Below are positions 35,481 through 44,339 of a DNA stretch of 64,000 nt, piece after piece. Below the pieces are notes generated by a model. That model ran no database searches. It saw only the letters and a program-made list of their open reading frames with translations, and was not told the DNA's origin. Location: NCBI RefSeq assembly GCF_003403015.1, contig NZ_QURL01000004.1, positions 124,001 through 188,000 of the forward strand, read 5' to 3'. Source of the DNA: Fulvimarina endophytica. GTDB taxonomy: Bacteria; Pseudomonadota; Alphaproteobacteria; Rhizobiales; Rhizobiaceae. The position numbers and the translations under genes were made by a program. Within the stretch, counting starts at the first letter, position 1. Every line of letters starts with the position of its first letter.

Positions 35481-35999
35481 TCAGTTCCGCCGCGCGGCGT
35501 AACCCTCCGGCAGGTCCGAAGGCGCGCAGCAGATCACGGTCTCGTCGTCGGCACCGCAGGTTTCGCTGAACGTGATCTTCGCAAATTCGTCGACCACCAG
35601 CGGGGGATAGGTCGGGCCGGCATCGCGAAGGGAGCGCATCTCGTCGAGATGGTCGTTCTGGAAGCACACGGTCTTCTTCGGATCCCGGGCCACCCATTGC
35701 GGAAAGAAGATCACGCCATGGATGATCCTCGTCGCCAGATTCACGGCCACGCTGACATTCGTGCCGGTCGGCTCGTTCCACGAAATCTTGAAGACGTCGT
35801 CGGACAGGCGGACGATGTGCGCCTCCTGGTCGCGGACCCAGCGCCCGCCGACCATTCCGCTATGGATGCGGTAGTCGATCGTCCGCGGGTTCTTGACGTA
35901 CATCTCGTACTGCCAGCCATTGTCGTAGGTATAGATGAAGTGCTTGCCGACGACGCTCGTCAGCTCTTCCGGACGGGTGGATTCGAAGGGATCGGACAT
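35481..35999 (-). CDS. padC: Phenolic acid decarboxylase
   Basis: A 172-residue lipocalin-like decarboxylase. [43 protein letters not shown] and [10 protein letters not shown] are the PadC/PAD hallmark blocks and include the paired tyrosines and the Arg/Glu active-site residues. It converts p-coumaric, ferulic or caffeic acid to the vinylphenol, a detoxification step. AGGAG precedes ATG 35999. It is divergent from a LysR gene across 71 nt, the usual arrangement for a phenolic-acid-responsive switch. Confidence 0.95.
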   Translation of the reverse strand: MSDPFESTRPEELTSVVGKHFIYTYDNGWQYEMYVKNPRTIDYRIHSGMVGGRWVRDQEAHIVRLSDDVFKISWNEPTGTNVSVAVNLATRIIHGVIFFPQWVARDPKKTVCFQNDHLDEMRSLRDAGPTYPPLVVDEFAKITFSETCGADDETVICCAPSDLPEGYAARRN

Positions 36000-36070
36000 G
36001 GGGAAACTCCTTTGCTGACTCCGATCTAGGCACATTTGTATCGGATTTCCCGTCGTGATATTCGGGGGAT

Positions 36071-36958
36071 ATGATCGAAAAATCCGATTGGTCCGTGCCG
36101 CGTTCGACCCTCGAGCAATGGATCGTCCTGCGGATGGTCGTCGATACCGGGAGCTTTTCGGCAGCGGCAGCCGCGCTGAACCGGAGCCAGTCGACGATCA
36201 GCTATGCCCTTGCGAGATTGCGGGACGCCATCGGCGTCGATCTCCTCCGCCTCGACGGACGACGCGCCGTCCTGACCCCCGAAGGCGCGACCCTTCTTGC
36301 CGACGTCACGCCGCTGATCGAGGACTTTCGCCGGATCGAGCGCCGGGGCGCGGCGGCCCTTCGAGGGGAACGACTTCAAATCAGGCTGCTCTTCGACACG
36401 CTCTTTCCGAGGGACCGGTTGCTGGGCGCCATCGAAACCTTCGCTGACGATTGGCCTCATATCTCGATCGATCTGCACGAGACCGTCCGCCAGCCGGTCG
36501 AAACCGTTGCCTGGGCGAATTATGATCTCGCCATTCTCGTCGCAGCACCGGGCGCCGCTTCGGCGCAGATCGTCGCGCAGGTCGATCTCGTCGCGGTCGC
36601 CCATCCGCATCATCCGCTGGCCAAAGCCGGTCGCCCCCTCACGGCGGCGATGCTCGCCCGCCACCACCGGTTCGAGATCTCCTCCTTCGACAGGGCGAGC
36701 GAGGTTCGCCGGGGCCGGGCGAGGATCTGGCGGATGAACACCGTCGAGGCCGCGCTCGATGCGGTGCGCCGGGGTCACTGCTTCGGCTGGCTGCCTCTGC
36801 ATCTCGTCGAAGCGGATCTGGCGGAGGGTCGGCTCGTCCGGCTCGTGCTGGAGAAACCGGATATCCGAACCTATCGTCTGGCTCTCAGCGCGCCTGATCC
36901 CGGCCTCGGGCAGGATCGGGCGCTCGCCCGTTTCGCCGAACTGCTGAGAACCGGGTGA
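36071..36958 (+). CDS. LysR-family regulator, probable activator of padC
   Basis: A 295-residue LysR protein with N-terminal helix-turn-helix ([20 protein letters not shown], then [14 protein letters not shown]) and periplasmic-binding-type effector domain (about 95-290). It is divergent from padC, so the shared 71-nt region should hold its binding site; an imperfect dyad around GATTTCCCGTCGTGATATTC is the only candidate I see. The effector is probably a hydroxycinnamate, by context only. Confidence 0.88.
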   Translation: MIEKSDWSVPRSTLEQWIVLRMVVDTGSFSAAAAALNRSQSTISYALARLRDAIGVDLLRLDGRRAVLTPEGATLLADVTPLIEDFRRIERRGAAALRGERLQIRLLFDTLFPRDRLLGAIETFADDWPHISIDLHETVRQPVETVAWANYDLAILVAAPGAASAQIVAQVDLVAVAHPHHPLAKAGRPLTAAMLARHHRFEISSFDRASEVRRGRARIWRMNTVEAALDAVRRGHCFGWLPLHLVEADLAEGRLVRLVLEKPDIRTYRLALSAPDPGLGQDRALARFAELLRTG

Positions 36959-37099
36959 CCGGCCTTCTCGGCTGGATATTCGAAGAGGGACAAGCCACCC
37001 TGCCGGCTGAGGCGACGATCCCCTCACGGGCGCCCCCTCGCAAAGGCCTCGCGATCCCGGCACCCGAAGTGACGATCCGGCCGGTCTCGGCCCTCAGGT

Positions 37100-37543
37100 C
37101 TAACTGTCAGCCAGAGCGGAGCGCATCTTCGCGAGCATTGCGCTAAGGGTGTCCCGCTCATCGGACCGGAGCGGGCCGAGCATCGCCGCAGCAAGGCTCC
37201 GGCGCTTTTCCAGAACCTCTCGGAACACGGCTTCCCCGCTTTCGGACAGTCTCACCCTCGTCGCGCGACGGTCGCTGGCGGACCGCTCGCGGATGACGAG
37301 TTCGAGGTCTTCGAGCTCGGAGATGGTGCGTGTCACCTGCGCCTTGTCCCGGCGCGCCAATTCGGCAAGGCCCATGATGCCGGTTCCCGGATGGCGGCCG
37401 ACATAAGCGAGCATTTCGTGCTGCACCGGCGTGGCCGGCCCGCCGACGCTCGCGGAGGCCTGCCGCAACTCGCTGCGGAACTGGCGGGAGATCGAACTCA
37501 TGAGTTCGACGATGACGTCGTCGGTCGTACCACTGCCTGACAT
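37100..37543 (-). CDS. MarR-family regulator
   Basis: A 147-residue winged-helix dimer: helix pair around VQHEMLAYVGRHPG, recognition segment LARRDKAQVTRTISELEDLEL, wing VIRERSASDRRATRVRLSESG. The start at 37543 (MSGSGTTDD) is chosen; a longer frame reaches 37588. Two direct TTAGTTGAC repeats cover its start region and the promoter of the divergent DUF3861-ABM unit, so autoregulation and control of those genes are likely. Ligand unknown, often a phenolic or oxidant in this family. Confidence 0.9.
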   Translation of the reverse strand: MSGSGTTDDVIVELMSSISRQFRSELRQASASVGGPATPVQHEMLAYVGRHPGTGIMGLAELARRDKAQVTRTISELEDLELVIRERSASDRRATRVRLSESGEAVFREVLEKRRSLAAAMLGPLRSDERDTLSAMLAKMRSALADS

Positions 37544-37544
37544 T

Positions 37545-37580
37545 TTAGTTGACGAAGTCCCCCATCCCGAATTAGTTGAC
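37545..37580. promoter_or_regulatory. Direct repeats TTAGTTGAC, MarR operator candidate
   Basis: TTAGTTGAC occurs at 37545-37553 and 37572-37580, a 27-nt period, in the short divergent region between the MarR gene and the DUF3861 gene. The first copy directly abuts the MarR start codon. Confidence 0.5.
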
Positions 37581-37622
37581 TTTATCATCTATTTGTCGGT
37601 CTGTCAGCAGGAAGGCGCTCCG

Positions 37623-37922
37623 ATGGCTCACACCTACCGCTTGTCTCTCACCCATTTGTCCGATCAGCGGGACAGGCCTGTCGGGGCTGAAATCTGCGAC
37701 ATCGAAGTCCGGAACCACGACGATCTGGCGGCGATCATCGAGCGTGCGCGCTCGAACGGGATCGTTCCGGAGGACGAGGTCGCCGAGTTCTGCGTCGGCC
37801 TCAAGCTGCTCACCGAAATCGCCATGAGGCACCGCAGCGAGCCCGCCTTCGCGTCCTTCTTTCCCCATCTCGGAGCCTTCATCCGCAGCATCAAGGCGCC
37901 GCGCTCCGAGGAGGCCGCCTGA
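37623..37922 (+). CDS. DUF3861 family protein
   Basis: A 99-residue small soluble protein starting MAHTYRLSLTHLSDQR, with the family blocks EVRNHDDLAAIIERAR and FCVGLKLLTEIAMRHR. Function is unknown; homologues are cytoplasmic and often near oxidoreductases. AGGAAGG precedes ATG 37623. One nucleotide separates its stop from the next gene, so the two form an operon divergent from the MarR gene. Confidence 0.85.
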   Translation: MAHTYRLSLTHLSDQRDRPVGAEICDIEVRNHDDLAAIIERARSNGIVPEDEVAEFCVGLKLLTEIAMRHRSEPAFASFFPHLGAFIRSIKAPRSEEAA

Positions 37923-37923
37923 G

Positions 37924-38454
37924 ATGTCGCAGGTGACCCGGATCGTTCATCGCCGTGCCAATTCCGGCTTCGAGAAGGAGTATGAGGCTCTGGCGCGCGG
38001 GATGCTGGAAGCCTCGTCGAAGGCCAGGGGTTCTCTCTTCTCCACCCTCATTCCTCCGCGGGTCGACGGGGAGGAGTTTCACGTCGTGCAATGCTTTGCG
38101 ACGCAGGACGATCTCGATGCCTGGCGACATTCCCCGGTGGCGGATGAGTGGCATGCGCGCATCGCGCAGGTCTCCGATCACCGACCGCAATACAGAACCT
38201 ACAACACGTCGGATCTCTGGTTTTCCGCAGCGGGCCTCGTTCCCCGCCAGCCGGCGCGCTGGCGTATGGCTTTCGTCGTCTGGATGGGCATCTTTCCGAT
38301 CGCCTCGGCCTATATCTGGTTCCTCTCCCCCTATCTGATGGATCTTCCGTTCCTGCCGCGCATGGTCGTCCTCACGGCCCTGATCGTCGCGACGATGTTC
38401 TATTTCGTCTTGCCGGTTCTTCTGCGCCGGATGGCACGCTTCCTCGCGCGATAA
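37924..38454 (+). CDS. ABM-domain protein with C-terminal membrane anchor
   Basis: A 176-residue protein. Residues 1-100 form an antibiotic-biosynthesis-monooxygenase (dimeric ferredoxin-like) domain: VTRIVHRRANSGFEKEYEAL, then HVVQCFATQDDLDAWRHS. Two transmembrane helices follow (about 112-135 and 145-165), a common membrane-anchored ABM layout. Function is unproven; such domains act in heme or quinone chemistry. Operon with the DUF3861 gene, under the presumed MarR operator. Confidence 0.85.
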   Translation: MSQVTRIVHRRANSGFEKEYEALARGMLEASSKARGSLFSTLIPPRVDGEEFHVVQCFATQDDLDAWRHSPVADEWHARIAQVSDHRPQYRTYNTSDLWFSAAGLVPRQPARWRMAFVVWMGIFPIASAYIWFLSPYLMDLPFLPRMVVLTALIVATMFYFVLPVLLRRMARFLAR

Positions 38455-38561
38455 CCATCCGTCCGCCTTTACGCGCCCATCATTCCCGCCTTTTCGAGCG
38501 TCTGCCTTCGGGTGCTCCCGAGCGCATCCCGGACGCCTACACTGGATCGGACCCTGCCTCC

Positions 38562-40238
38562 ATGCGCCGACGCCAACGCGCCCCTCGTCCCGCTGAACGC
38601 CATGACGCGTCCTTCGTCCGCGCTCCGCGATTCAAGCCCCGCATCCTCATCACGAGTCTTGTCTTCATGGGGATCTACCTCGCGATCGGCGCGCGGCTCG
38701 TCGTCTTCGCGCGCGCGCCCGTGGCTGAGGCCGAAGCGAGCGCAGGGCGGGCCACGACGTCACGGCCCGACATCGTCGACCGCAATGGCAGCGTGCTTGC
38801 CACGGACCTTCAGACCTTCTCGCTCTTTGCCGAACCGCGCAAGATCGTCGATGTGGACGAGGCCGTGGAGAGGCTCACGGCGATCATGCCGGACCTCGAC
38901 GCGGCCGAGCTCTTCCGCTCGCTGTCCTCCAAGGCCGGCTTCGTCTGGATCAAGCGCAAGCTGACGCCCCGCCAAAGGCAGGTCGTCGCCGATGCCGGTA
39001 TTCCGGCCCTCGGGTTCCGGCCCGAGATCAACCGCTTCTATCCGGGCGGCCGGACGGCGGCCCACATTCTGGGCTTCACCGATATCGACAACAAGGGATT
39101 GTCGGGGATCGAACGCTGGATCGATCAGGAGGGGCTTCTGGATCTGCGCAATGCCGGTCTTGCAGAGGCGGACGCGCTGGCGCCGGTCCGACTGTCCCTC
39201 GATCTGCGCGTTCAGCACGCGCTGCGCGACGAACTCGCCAATGCACGCGAGACGTTCGCGGCAACGGCGACGGAGGGCCTGATCCTCGATATCAAGACCG
39301 GTGAGATCATGGCGCTCGCATCGCTTCCGGACTTCGATCCGAACGATCCCGTCGAGGCGGGACGACCGGACCGATTGAACCGGATCAGCGGCGGCACTTC
39401 CGAAATGGGCTCGACCATCAAGGTTTTCACCACCGCGATGGCGCTGGAGATGAAGGGCGCCAATCTTCAGACCGAGTTCGACACGACCGAAGCGGTGATG
39501 GTGGGTAACCGGCGGATCCGCGACGAAGGGCATCTGCAGGACCGGCCGATGACGGTTCAGGAGATCTTCGTGCGCTCGTCGAATATCGGATCCGCCCGCG
39601 AGGCGCTCGATGTCGGTGTCGAGAAGCACGAGAGCTTCCTGCGCCGGATGGGGCTTCTGTCGAAGCTTCAGGTCGAGCTTCCGGAGGTTGCGAGCCCGCA
39701 GGTTCCATCCCGCTGGAGCCGCGCGACGACGGTCACCGCCGCCTTCGGCCACGGCTTCGCCACGACGCCGCTCCAGACCGCGGTCGGCATCGGCGGCATC
39801 CTGAACGGTGGCAAGCTCGTCGAGCCGACCTTTCTGAAGCGCGAGGGTTCCGTGGACGCGCTGCCGAGCCGGGAGCTCGTATCGCCGGCCACCAGCCGAT
39901 CCATGCGCCGCCTCTACCGGCTCAACGTGATGTCCGGCACCGGGAAGAAGGCCGATATCGAAGGATACCGGGTCGGCGGAAAGACCGGGACGGCGGAGAA
40001 GGTGATCGATGGACGCTATGCCCGGCACCACAACTTCAACGTCTTTTCCGCGGCCTTTCCCATGGACGATCCGCGCTATCTCGTGATGACGATCATCGAC
40101 GATCCGCAGGGCGGCGTTCCCACCTATCTGCGGACGGCATCCTATACCGCGGCGCCGGTCGCCGCGAAGGTGATCACGCGTGTCGCGGCGATGCTCGGCG
40201 TGGCTCCGGAATTCGAGCCCATCCAGATCTCGCAATAG
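38562..40238 (+). CDS. FtsI/PBP2-class penicillin-binding protein outside the dcw cluster
   Basis: A 558-residue class B PBP with a cytoplasmic basic tail (1-26), one membrane anchor (about 28-50), a dimerisation domain including RPDIVDRNGSVLATD and GIERWIDQEG, and a transpeptidase domain with S284-T-I-K287, SSN (339-341) and KTGT (474-477). All catalytic motifs are intact. It crosslinks septal peptidoglycan if it is FtsI-like. No mra/mur/fts genes flank it, so it is either a relocated ftsI or a paralogue. ATG 38562 has no ribosome site and the frame is open further upstream. Confidence 0.9.
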   Translation: MRRRQRAPRPAERHDASFVRAPRFKPRILITSLVFMGIYLAIGARLVVFARAPVAEAEASAGRATTSRPDIVDRNGSVLATDLQTFSLFAEPRKIVDVDEAVERLTAIMPDLDAAELFRSLSSKAGFVWIKRKLTPRQRQVVADAGIPALGFRPEINRFYPGGRTAAHILGFTDIDNKGLSGIERWIDQEGLLDLRNAGLAEADALAPVRLSLDLRVQHALRDELANARETFAATATEGLILDIKTGEIMALASLPDFDPNDPVEAGRPDRLNRISGGTSEMGSTIKVFTTAMALEMKGANLQTEFDTTEAVMVGNRRIRDEGHLQDRPMTVQEIFVRSSNIGSAREALDVGVEKHESFLRRMGLLSKLQVELPEVASPQVPSRWSRATTVTAAFGHGFATTPLQTAVGIGGILNGGKLVEPTFLKREGSVDALPSRELVSPATSRSMRRLYRLNVMSGTGKKADIEGYRVGGKTGTAEKVIDGRYARHHNFNVFSAAFPMDDPRYLVMTIIDDPQGGVPTYLRTASYTAAPVAAKVITRVAAMLGVAPEFEPIQISQ

Positions 40239-40241
40239 GCG

Positions 40242-40265
40242 GGAATGACACATTCGTGTCGTTCC
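40242..40265 (+). terminator. Hairpin after the PBP gene
   Basis: GGAATGACA pairs with TGTCGTTCC (one wobble) around a 6-nt loop, 3 nt past the PBP stop. No U-run follows, so it is a weak terminator or an mRNA end stabiliser. Confidence 0.45.
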
Positions 40266-40410
40266 TATGCGGGATCTCCGGCGGTAAAGTCGCTCAAGAC
40301 GCGATGACGCTACGGCGCTTCGAAGGCATTTCCAATCGATCGGCCCGCCGCACGCCGATCCTCGATATTTTCAATCAAGTCCTCAAATCAGAGACCGGCA
40401 GAACGATCCC

Positions 40411-40950
40411 ATGACAACCTACAAAGACACGCCCGAGCGCTACGGGCCGATCACGCGCTTCCTTCACTGGGGTATGGCGGTTCTCTTCGCGGCGCAGTTC
40501 GCCTCGGCGGCCGCTCATTGGGCGCTGCCGCGCGAAAATGCCCTGCGCGAGACGCTCTGGAGCTATCACGTGACCCTCGGGGTGACGCTCTTCATTCTGG
40601 TTTTCCTGCGGGGGATCTGGGGCCTTCTGAACATTCCGTCCCGTCCGCCCCATTCCGGGGCGATGGGTCAGGCGGCGGTCGCAGGCCATGTCGCCCTCTA
40701 TGCCCTGATGATCCTCGTTCCCTCGGTCAGGCTCCTCGCCGCCGCCGGCGGCGAGCGCGGTCTCACCTATCTGGGGCTCACGATTTTTCCGCCGCGCGAG
40801 ACCGAAATCGCCTGGACGCAGGTTCCCGCCGAGTGGCATGGCGAGATGGGCTGGATCCTGGCGCTTCTGATCCTCGGCCATATCGCCATGGCGACGATCT
40901 GGCATCATCTCATCAACCGGGACGGTGTCCTGAAGCGCATGGCGGGGTAA
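40411..40950 (+). CDS. Cytochrome b561 family protein
   Basis: A 179-residue four-helix membrane cytochrome. Helix histidines that should ligate two hemes are seen in RFLHWGMAVLF, SYHVTLGVTL, VAGHVALYALM and LGHIAMATIWHH. RYGPITRFLHW at the N-terminus is the family opening. It passes electrons in the inner membrane, often from quinol to a periplasmic partner. No obvious partner is adjacent; the flanking genes are a PBP and a methyltransferase. Confidence 0.93.
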   Translation: MTTYKDTPERYGPITRFLHWGMAVLFAAQFASAAAHWALPRENALRETLWSYHVTLGVTLFILVFLRGIWGLLNIPSRPPHSGAMGQAAVAGHVALYALMILVPSVRLLAAAGGERGLTYLGLTIFPPRETEIAWTQVPAEWHGEMGWILALLILGHIAMATIWHHLINRDGVLKRMAG

Positions 40951-41092
40951 GCCCCGGCAGGGTCGGGATGCTCGGCGTTCAGCGGCTGTCGATCGCCCTG
41001 TCCCGGCGAAATCAACCAAAGCAAGCCGGCCGCGATCTCTCGGCCGGCGATGCCGGTTCGACGATCCGCGCAGACAAACGGACGCAGACCCT

Positions 41093-41914
41093 ATGATGTG
41101 CCCAGATGACCGAGACGCCGCGCCGGAACCTGGCTCCGGGGCCGATGCCGTACCGGAGAACCCGGCCAACGGGCCGAGTTCCCGCTTCTTCGCGGCGGTG
41201 GGCATCGTCCCCGGCATGCGCGTCCTCGACATCGGCTGCGGGAACGGCGATCTCAGCCGGTTCGTCGCAGGCCTTGCGGGACCTGGCGGCGAGGTCGTCG
41301 CGCTGGACCGCAGCGACGACGTGCTGGCCTCGGCCCGTGCGGCGAAGGCCGACCCTCGGGCCGCACCTATCCGCTATCGCACAGCTGACCTTGCGGGCGT
41401 GCTGCCCGATCTCGGACGGTTCGATGCGATCGTCGGGCGCCGCGTGCTCATGTATCTGCCCGATGCGGCGGCCACGATCGCCCGTCTCTCGGATCTCGCA
41501 AGGCCCGGATCGATCATGGCGTTCCAGGAGCATGGACGGGCCGGACTCCCTGCGGGACTGGGCGACTTGCCCCTGCATGGCCGGCTCTACGACTGGATGT
41601 GGACGACGGTCGCGGCGGAAGGCGGCGATACGGGGCTCGCGCTGCGGCTTGCGAGCCTGATGCGGGCGGCGGGGCACCGGGTCGAGACGGCGCGCAGCGA
41701 GGGCATCCTGCTCGAGGCCGGCGAGCCCTCGTTTCTGCCGACGCTGGCTCGCGTCATGCTGCCCCGCATGCAGGCACACGGCGTGGCGACGGCCGAGGAC
41801 ATGGACCCCGACACGCTGGCGCAGAGGCTCGAAGCCGAGCATCTCGCGGCGGGAGGGACCATCGTCTGGGATCTGGCATTCCTCGTATCGGCGAGGATCG
41901 GCGCCGGGCGGTAG
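41093..41914 (+). CDS. Class I SAM-dependent methyltransferase
   Basis: A 273-residue Rossmann methyltransferase. SAM motif I is VLDIGCGNGDLSRF, the acidic end of strand 2 VVALDRSDDVLA, followed by IRYRTADLAGVLPDLGRFDAIV and MYLPDAAATIARL. This resembles the UbiE/Coq5-like Methyltransf_25 group, but no substrate-specific feature is visible. ATG 41093 and 41096 are adjacent alternatives. Neither flanking gene suggests a pathway. Confidence 0.85.
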   Translation: MMCPDDRDAAPEPGSGADAVPENPANGPSSRFFAAVGIVPGMRVLDIGCGNGDLSRFVAGLAGPGGEVVALDRSDDVLASARAAKADPRAAPIRYRTADLAGVLPDLGRFDAIVGRRVLMYLPDAAATIARLSDLARPGSIMAFQEHGRAGLPAGLGDLPLHGRLYDWMWTTVAAEGGDTGLALRLASLMRAAGHRVETARSEGILLEAGEPSFLPTLARVMLPRMQAHGVATAEDMDPDTLAQRLEAEHLAAGGTIVWDLAFLVSARIGAGR

Positions 41915-42209
41915 ACGCGCGTATACGGTCGAGGAGACGGGTCGACCGGTTCGACGGGCCACCCATTGCTCAGAAGAGGAACGACGGCGGCCTTCGGCGG
42001 TCCGGGTCTTCTGAGGTTTCCCACATGCCTCTACCTGCGAGAGATTGCAGTTCGTCAGGAACACGGAGTAACCTTGCCTTACCGACCGGGAGGGCGCGAC
42101 ACGCCACTGTCACGGACCGGTGCTAACGGCCGGCACCGCCGCACCCGTTCGCTGGCGTTCCCATGAAAAACGGCCGTGCGCCTTGCCGCGGCTCTGGAGG
42201 GCTTTTTCC

Positions 42210-43331
42210 ATGACATCATCCCGCCCGGTCGCAGGTCTTCTCGCCGCGACCCTCTCGCTCTCGACGAGCATGGCCTTCGCGCAGGACAGCGGGTCGTCCC
42301 AGTCGATGGACGAACTCGTCGCCGCCGCCAAGAAGGAAGGCCAGCTGACGACGATCGCGCTGCCGCACGACTGGTGCAATTACGGCGAGATGATCGAAGG
42401 CTTCAAGAAGAAGTACGGCATTGCCGTCAACGAGCTGAACCCCAATGCCGGCTCCGGCGACGAAATCCAGGCGATCAAGGCCAATCAGGGCAATACCGGT
42501 CCGCAGGCGCCCGACGTGATCGATGTCGGCCTCTCCTTCGGCCCCTCCGCCAAGGCCGAGAACCTGATCGCCCCCTACAAGGTCGCGACCTGGGACGAGA
42601 TCCCGGACGACGCCAAGGACCCCGAGGGCTACTGGTACGGCGACTATTACGGCGTCCTCGCCTTCCAGGTGAACACCGATATCATCGACACCGTCCCGCA
42701 GGACTGGCCGGATCTGATGAACTCCGAATATGCCAATGCGGTCTCTCTCGCCGGCGACCCGCGCTCCTCGGCGCAGGCGATCCAGTCGGTCTACGCCGCC
42801 GGACTGTCCGCAAAGCCGGACGGCGATGCCAAGGCGATCGGCGAGGCCGGCCTCGACTTCTTCAAGAAGCTCAACGAAGCGGGCAATTTCGTGCCGGTCG
42901 TCGGGCTCACCGCGACGCTCGCACAGGGCACGACGCCGATCCTCATCCACTGGGACTATAACGCGCTCGCCTCGCGCGACACCCTGGCAGGCAATCCGGC
43001 GACAGAGGTCGTGATCCCCAAATCGGGTGTCGTCGCGGGCGTCTACGTCCAGGCGATCTCGGCCTATGCACCGCATCCGAACGCCGCCAAGCTGTGGATG
43101 GAGTATCTTTATTCCGACGAAGGCCAGCTCACCTATCTGAAGGGCTACTGCCACCCGATCCGCTTCAACGCCATGTCGAAGGCCGGCAAGATCCCGCAGG
43201 ATCTTCTCGACAAGCTGCCGCCGGCCGAGGCCTACGAGACGGCGAAATTCCCGAGCCTTCAGGATCAGGATGCAGCCAAGGCGGTGATCACCGAACAGTG
43301 GGACAGCGTGGTCGGCGCGACCGTCCAGTAG
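42210..43331 (+). CDS. Periplasmic solute-binding protein of a PotABCD-like importer
   Basis: A 373-residue binding protein with a Sec signal (cleavage near MAFAQD). ELVAAAKKEGQLTTIALPHDWCNYGEMIEGFKKKYG (read in parts) is the class II opening shared with polyamine, iron and phosphonate binders. The Cys in HDWCNYG and another in GYCHPIR may form a disulfide. GGAGG lies 10 nt upstream of the ATG. The ligand cannot be called. It is first of a four-gene operon with two permeases and an ATPase. Confidence 0.9.
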   Translation: MTSSRPVAGLLAATLSLSTSMAFAQDSGSSQSMDELVAAAKKEGQLTTIALPHDWCNYGEMIEGFKKKYGIAVNELNPNAGSGDEIQAIKANQGNTGPQAPDVIDVGLSFGPSAKAENLIAPYKVATWDEIPDDAKDPEGYWYGDYYGVLAFQVNTDIIDTVPQDWPDLMNSEYANAVSLAGDPRSSAQAIQSVYAAGLSAKPDGDAKAIGEAGLDFFKKLNEAGNFVPVVGLTATLAQGTTPILIHWDYNALASRDTLAGNPATEVVIPKSGVVAGVYVQAISAYAPHPNAAKLWMEYLYSDEGQLTYLKGYCHPIRFNAMSKAGKIPQDLLDKLPPAEAYETAKFPSLQDQDAAKAVITEQWDSVVGATVQ

Positions 43332-43343
43332 CATTCGCCCCCT

Positions 43344-43373
43344 CCCGGGCCGGCCGTGAGCGGCTTGCCCGGG
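43344..43373 (+). terminator. Hairpin after the solute-binding protein gene
   Basis: CCCGGGC (43344-43350) pairs with GCCCGGG (43367-43373), with additional GGCCG/CGGCT pairing inside, 12 nt after the stop codon and before the first permease gene. Intercistronic attenuation or 3'-end stabilisation is likely. Confidence 0.6.
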
Positions 43374-43427
43374 CTCCTCGGCGGGTTTTGAAACCTCACC
43401 CGGACAAGCAGAAAACAGGAAGCGGCG

Positions 43428-44339
43428 ATGGCGGCGGCGCATGAGGCGGACTTGGCGACGGACGGGGCACGGACAGGCCCCGTGCGCGGCCGTGCGCCAC
43501 GGTCCTTCGCCTGGCTCGGCACCGCCCCCTTCTTTCTCTTCGCGGCCCTCTTTCTCATCCTTCCGACCCTGACGCTGATCGCCGGCGCGTTCCAGACACC
43601 CGCCGGCGACTTCACCTTCCAGAACATCATCGGCCTCTTCACGCCGCAGATCATCGCGGCCTATCGCATATCGATCGAAGTGAGCCTCGCCTCGGCCGGG
43701 CTTGGCGCCTTTCTGGGCTTCTTCATCGCCTATGCCATCGTCCATGGCGGATTGCCGGGCTCGCTGAGACCCTTGATCGTCACCTTCTCGGGCGTCGCCT
43801 CGAACTTCGCCGGCATTCCCCTCGCCTTCGCCTTCATCGCGACGCTCGGCCGGATCGGGCTCGTCACCCTGTTCCTGAAGGACACGTTCGACGTCAACAT
43901 CTACCGCTACGGCTTCAACCTCCTGTCCTTCTGGGGGCTGACCATCACCTATCTCTACTTCCAGATCCCGTTGATGATCCTCATTATCACGCCGGCCCTC
44001 GACGGGCTGAAGAAGGAATGGCGGGAAGCGGCCTCGATCCTCGGTGCCTCGACCTGGCAGTACTGGCGCCATGTGGGCATCCCCGTCCTCGCGCCCTCGA
44101 TCCTCGGCTGCTTCCTTCTCCTCTTCGCCAATTCCTTCGGTGCCATCGCCACCGCCTACGCCCTCACCGGCTCGTCCCTCAACATCGTGCCGATCCTTCT
44201 CTACGCGCAGATCCGCGGCGACGTGCTTTACAATCCCAATCTCGGCTACGCCCTCGCCTTCGGCATGATCGCCATCACCGGCTGCTCCAACATCCTCTAT
44301 CTCTGGCTGCGGGCGCGCGCCGAACGGTGGCAGCGATGA
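43428..44339 (+). CDS. ABC transporter permease (PotB/PhnU type)
   Basis: A 303-residue permease with six predicted helices and the ATPase-contact loop EWREAASILGASTWQYWRHVGIP. The N-terminal 30 residues are charged and cytoplasmic. AGGAAG precedes the ATG. It pairs with the second permease, whose ATG overlaps its stop (ATGA). Confidence 0.92.
   Translation: MAAAHEADLATDGARTGPVRGRAPRSFAWLGTAPFFLFAALFLILPTLTLIAGAFQTPAGDFTFQNIIGLFTPQIIAAYRISIEVSLASAGLGAFLGFFIAYAIVHGGLPGSLRPLIVTFSGVASNFAGIPLAFAFIATLGRIGLVTLFLKDTFDVNIYRYGFNLLSFWGLTITYLYFQIPLMILIITPALDGLKKEWREAASILGASTWQYWRHVGIPVLAPSILGCFLLLFANSFGAIATAYALTGSSLNIVPILLYAQIRGDVLYNPNLGYALAFGMIAITGCSNILYLWLRARAERWQR

Noticed and set aside
41918..41930. 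GTATAC sequence near the end of the methyltransferase gene, similar to the GntR palindrome
   Set aside because: Flanks do not match the two operator copies and it is not ahead of a sugar gene, so it is likely chance.
42216..44072. Minus-strand 618-codon frame opposite the solute-binding protein and permease
   Set aside because: Antisense shadow. The plus-strand proteins have signal peptide, helices and coupling loop.
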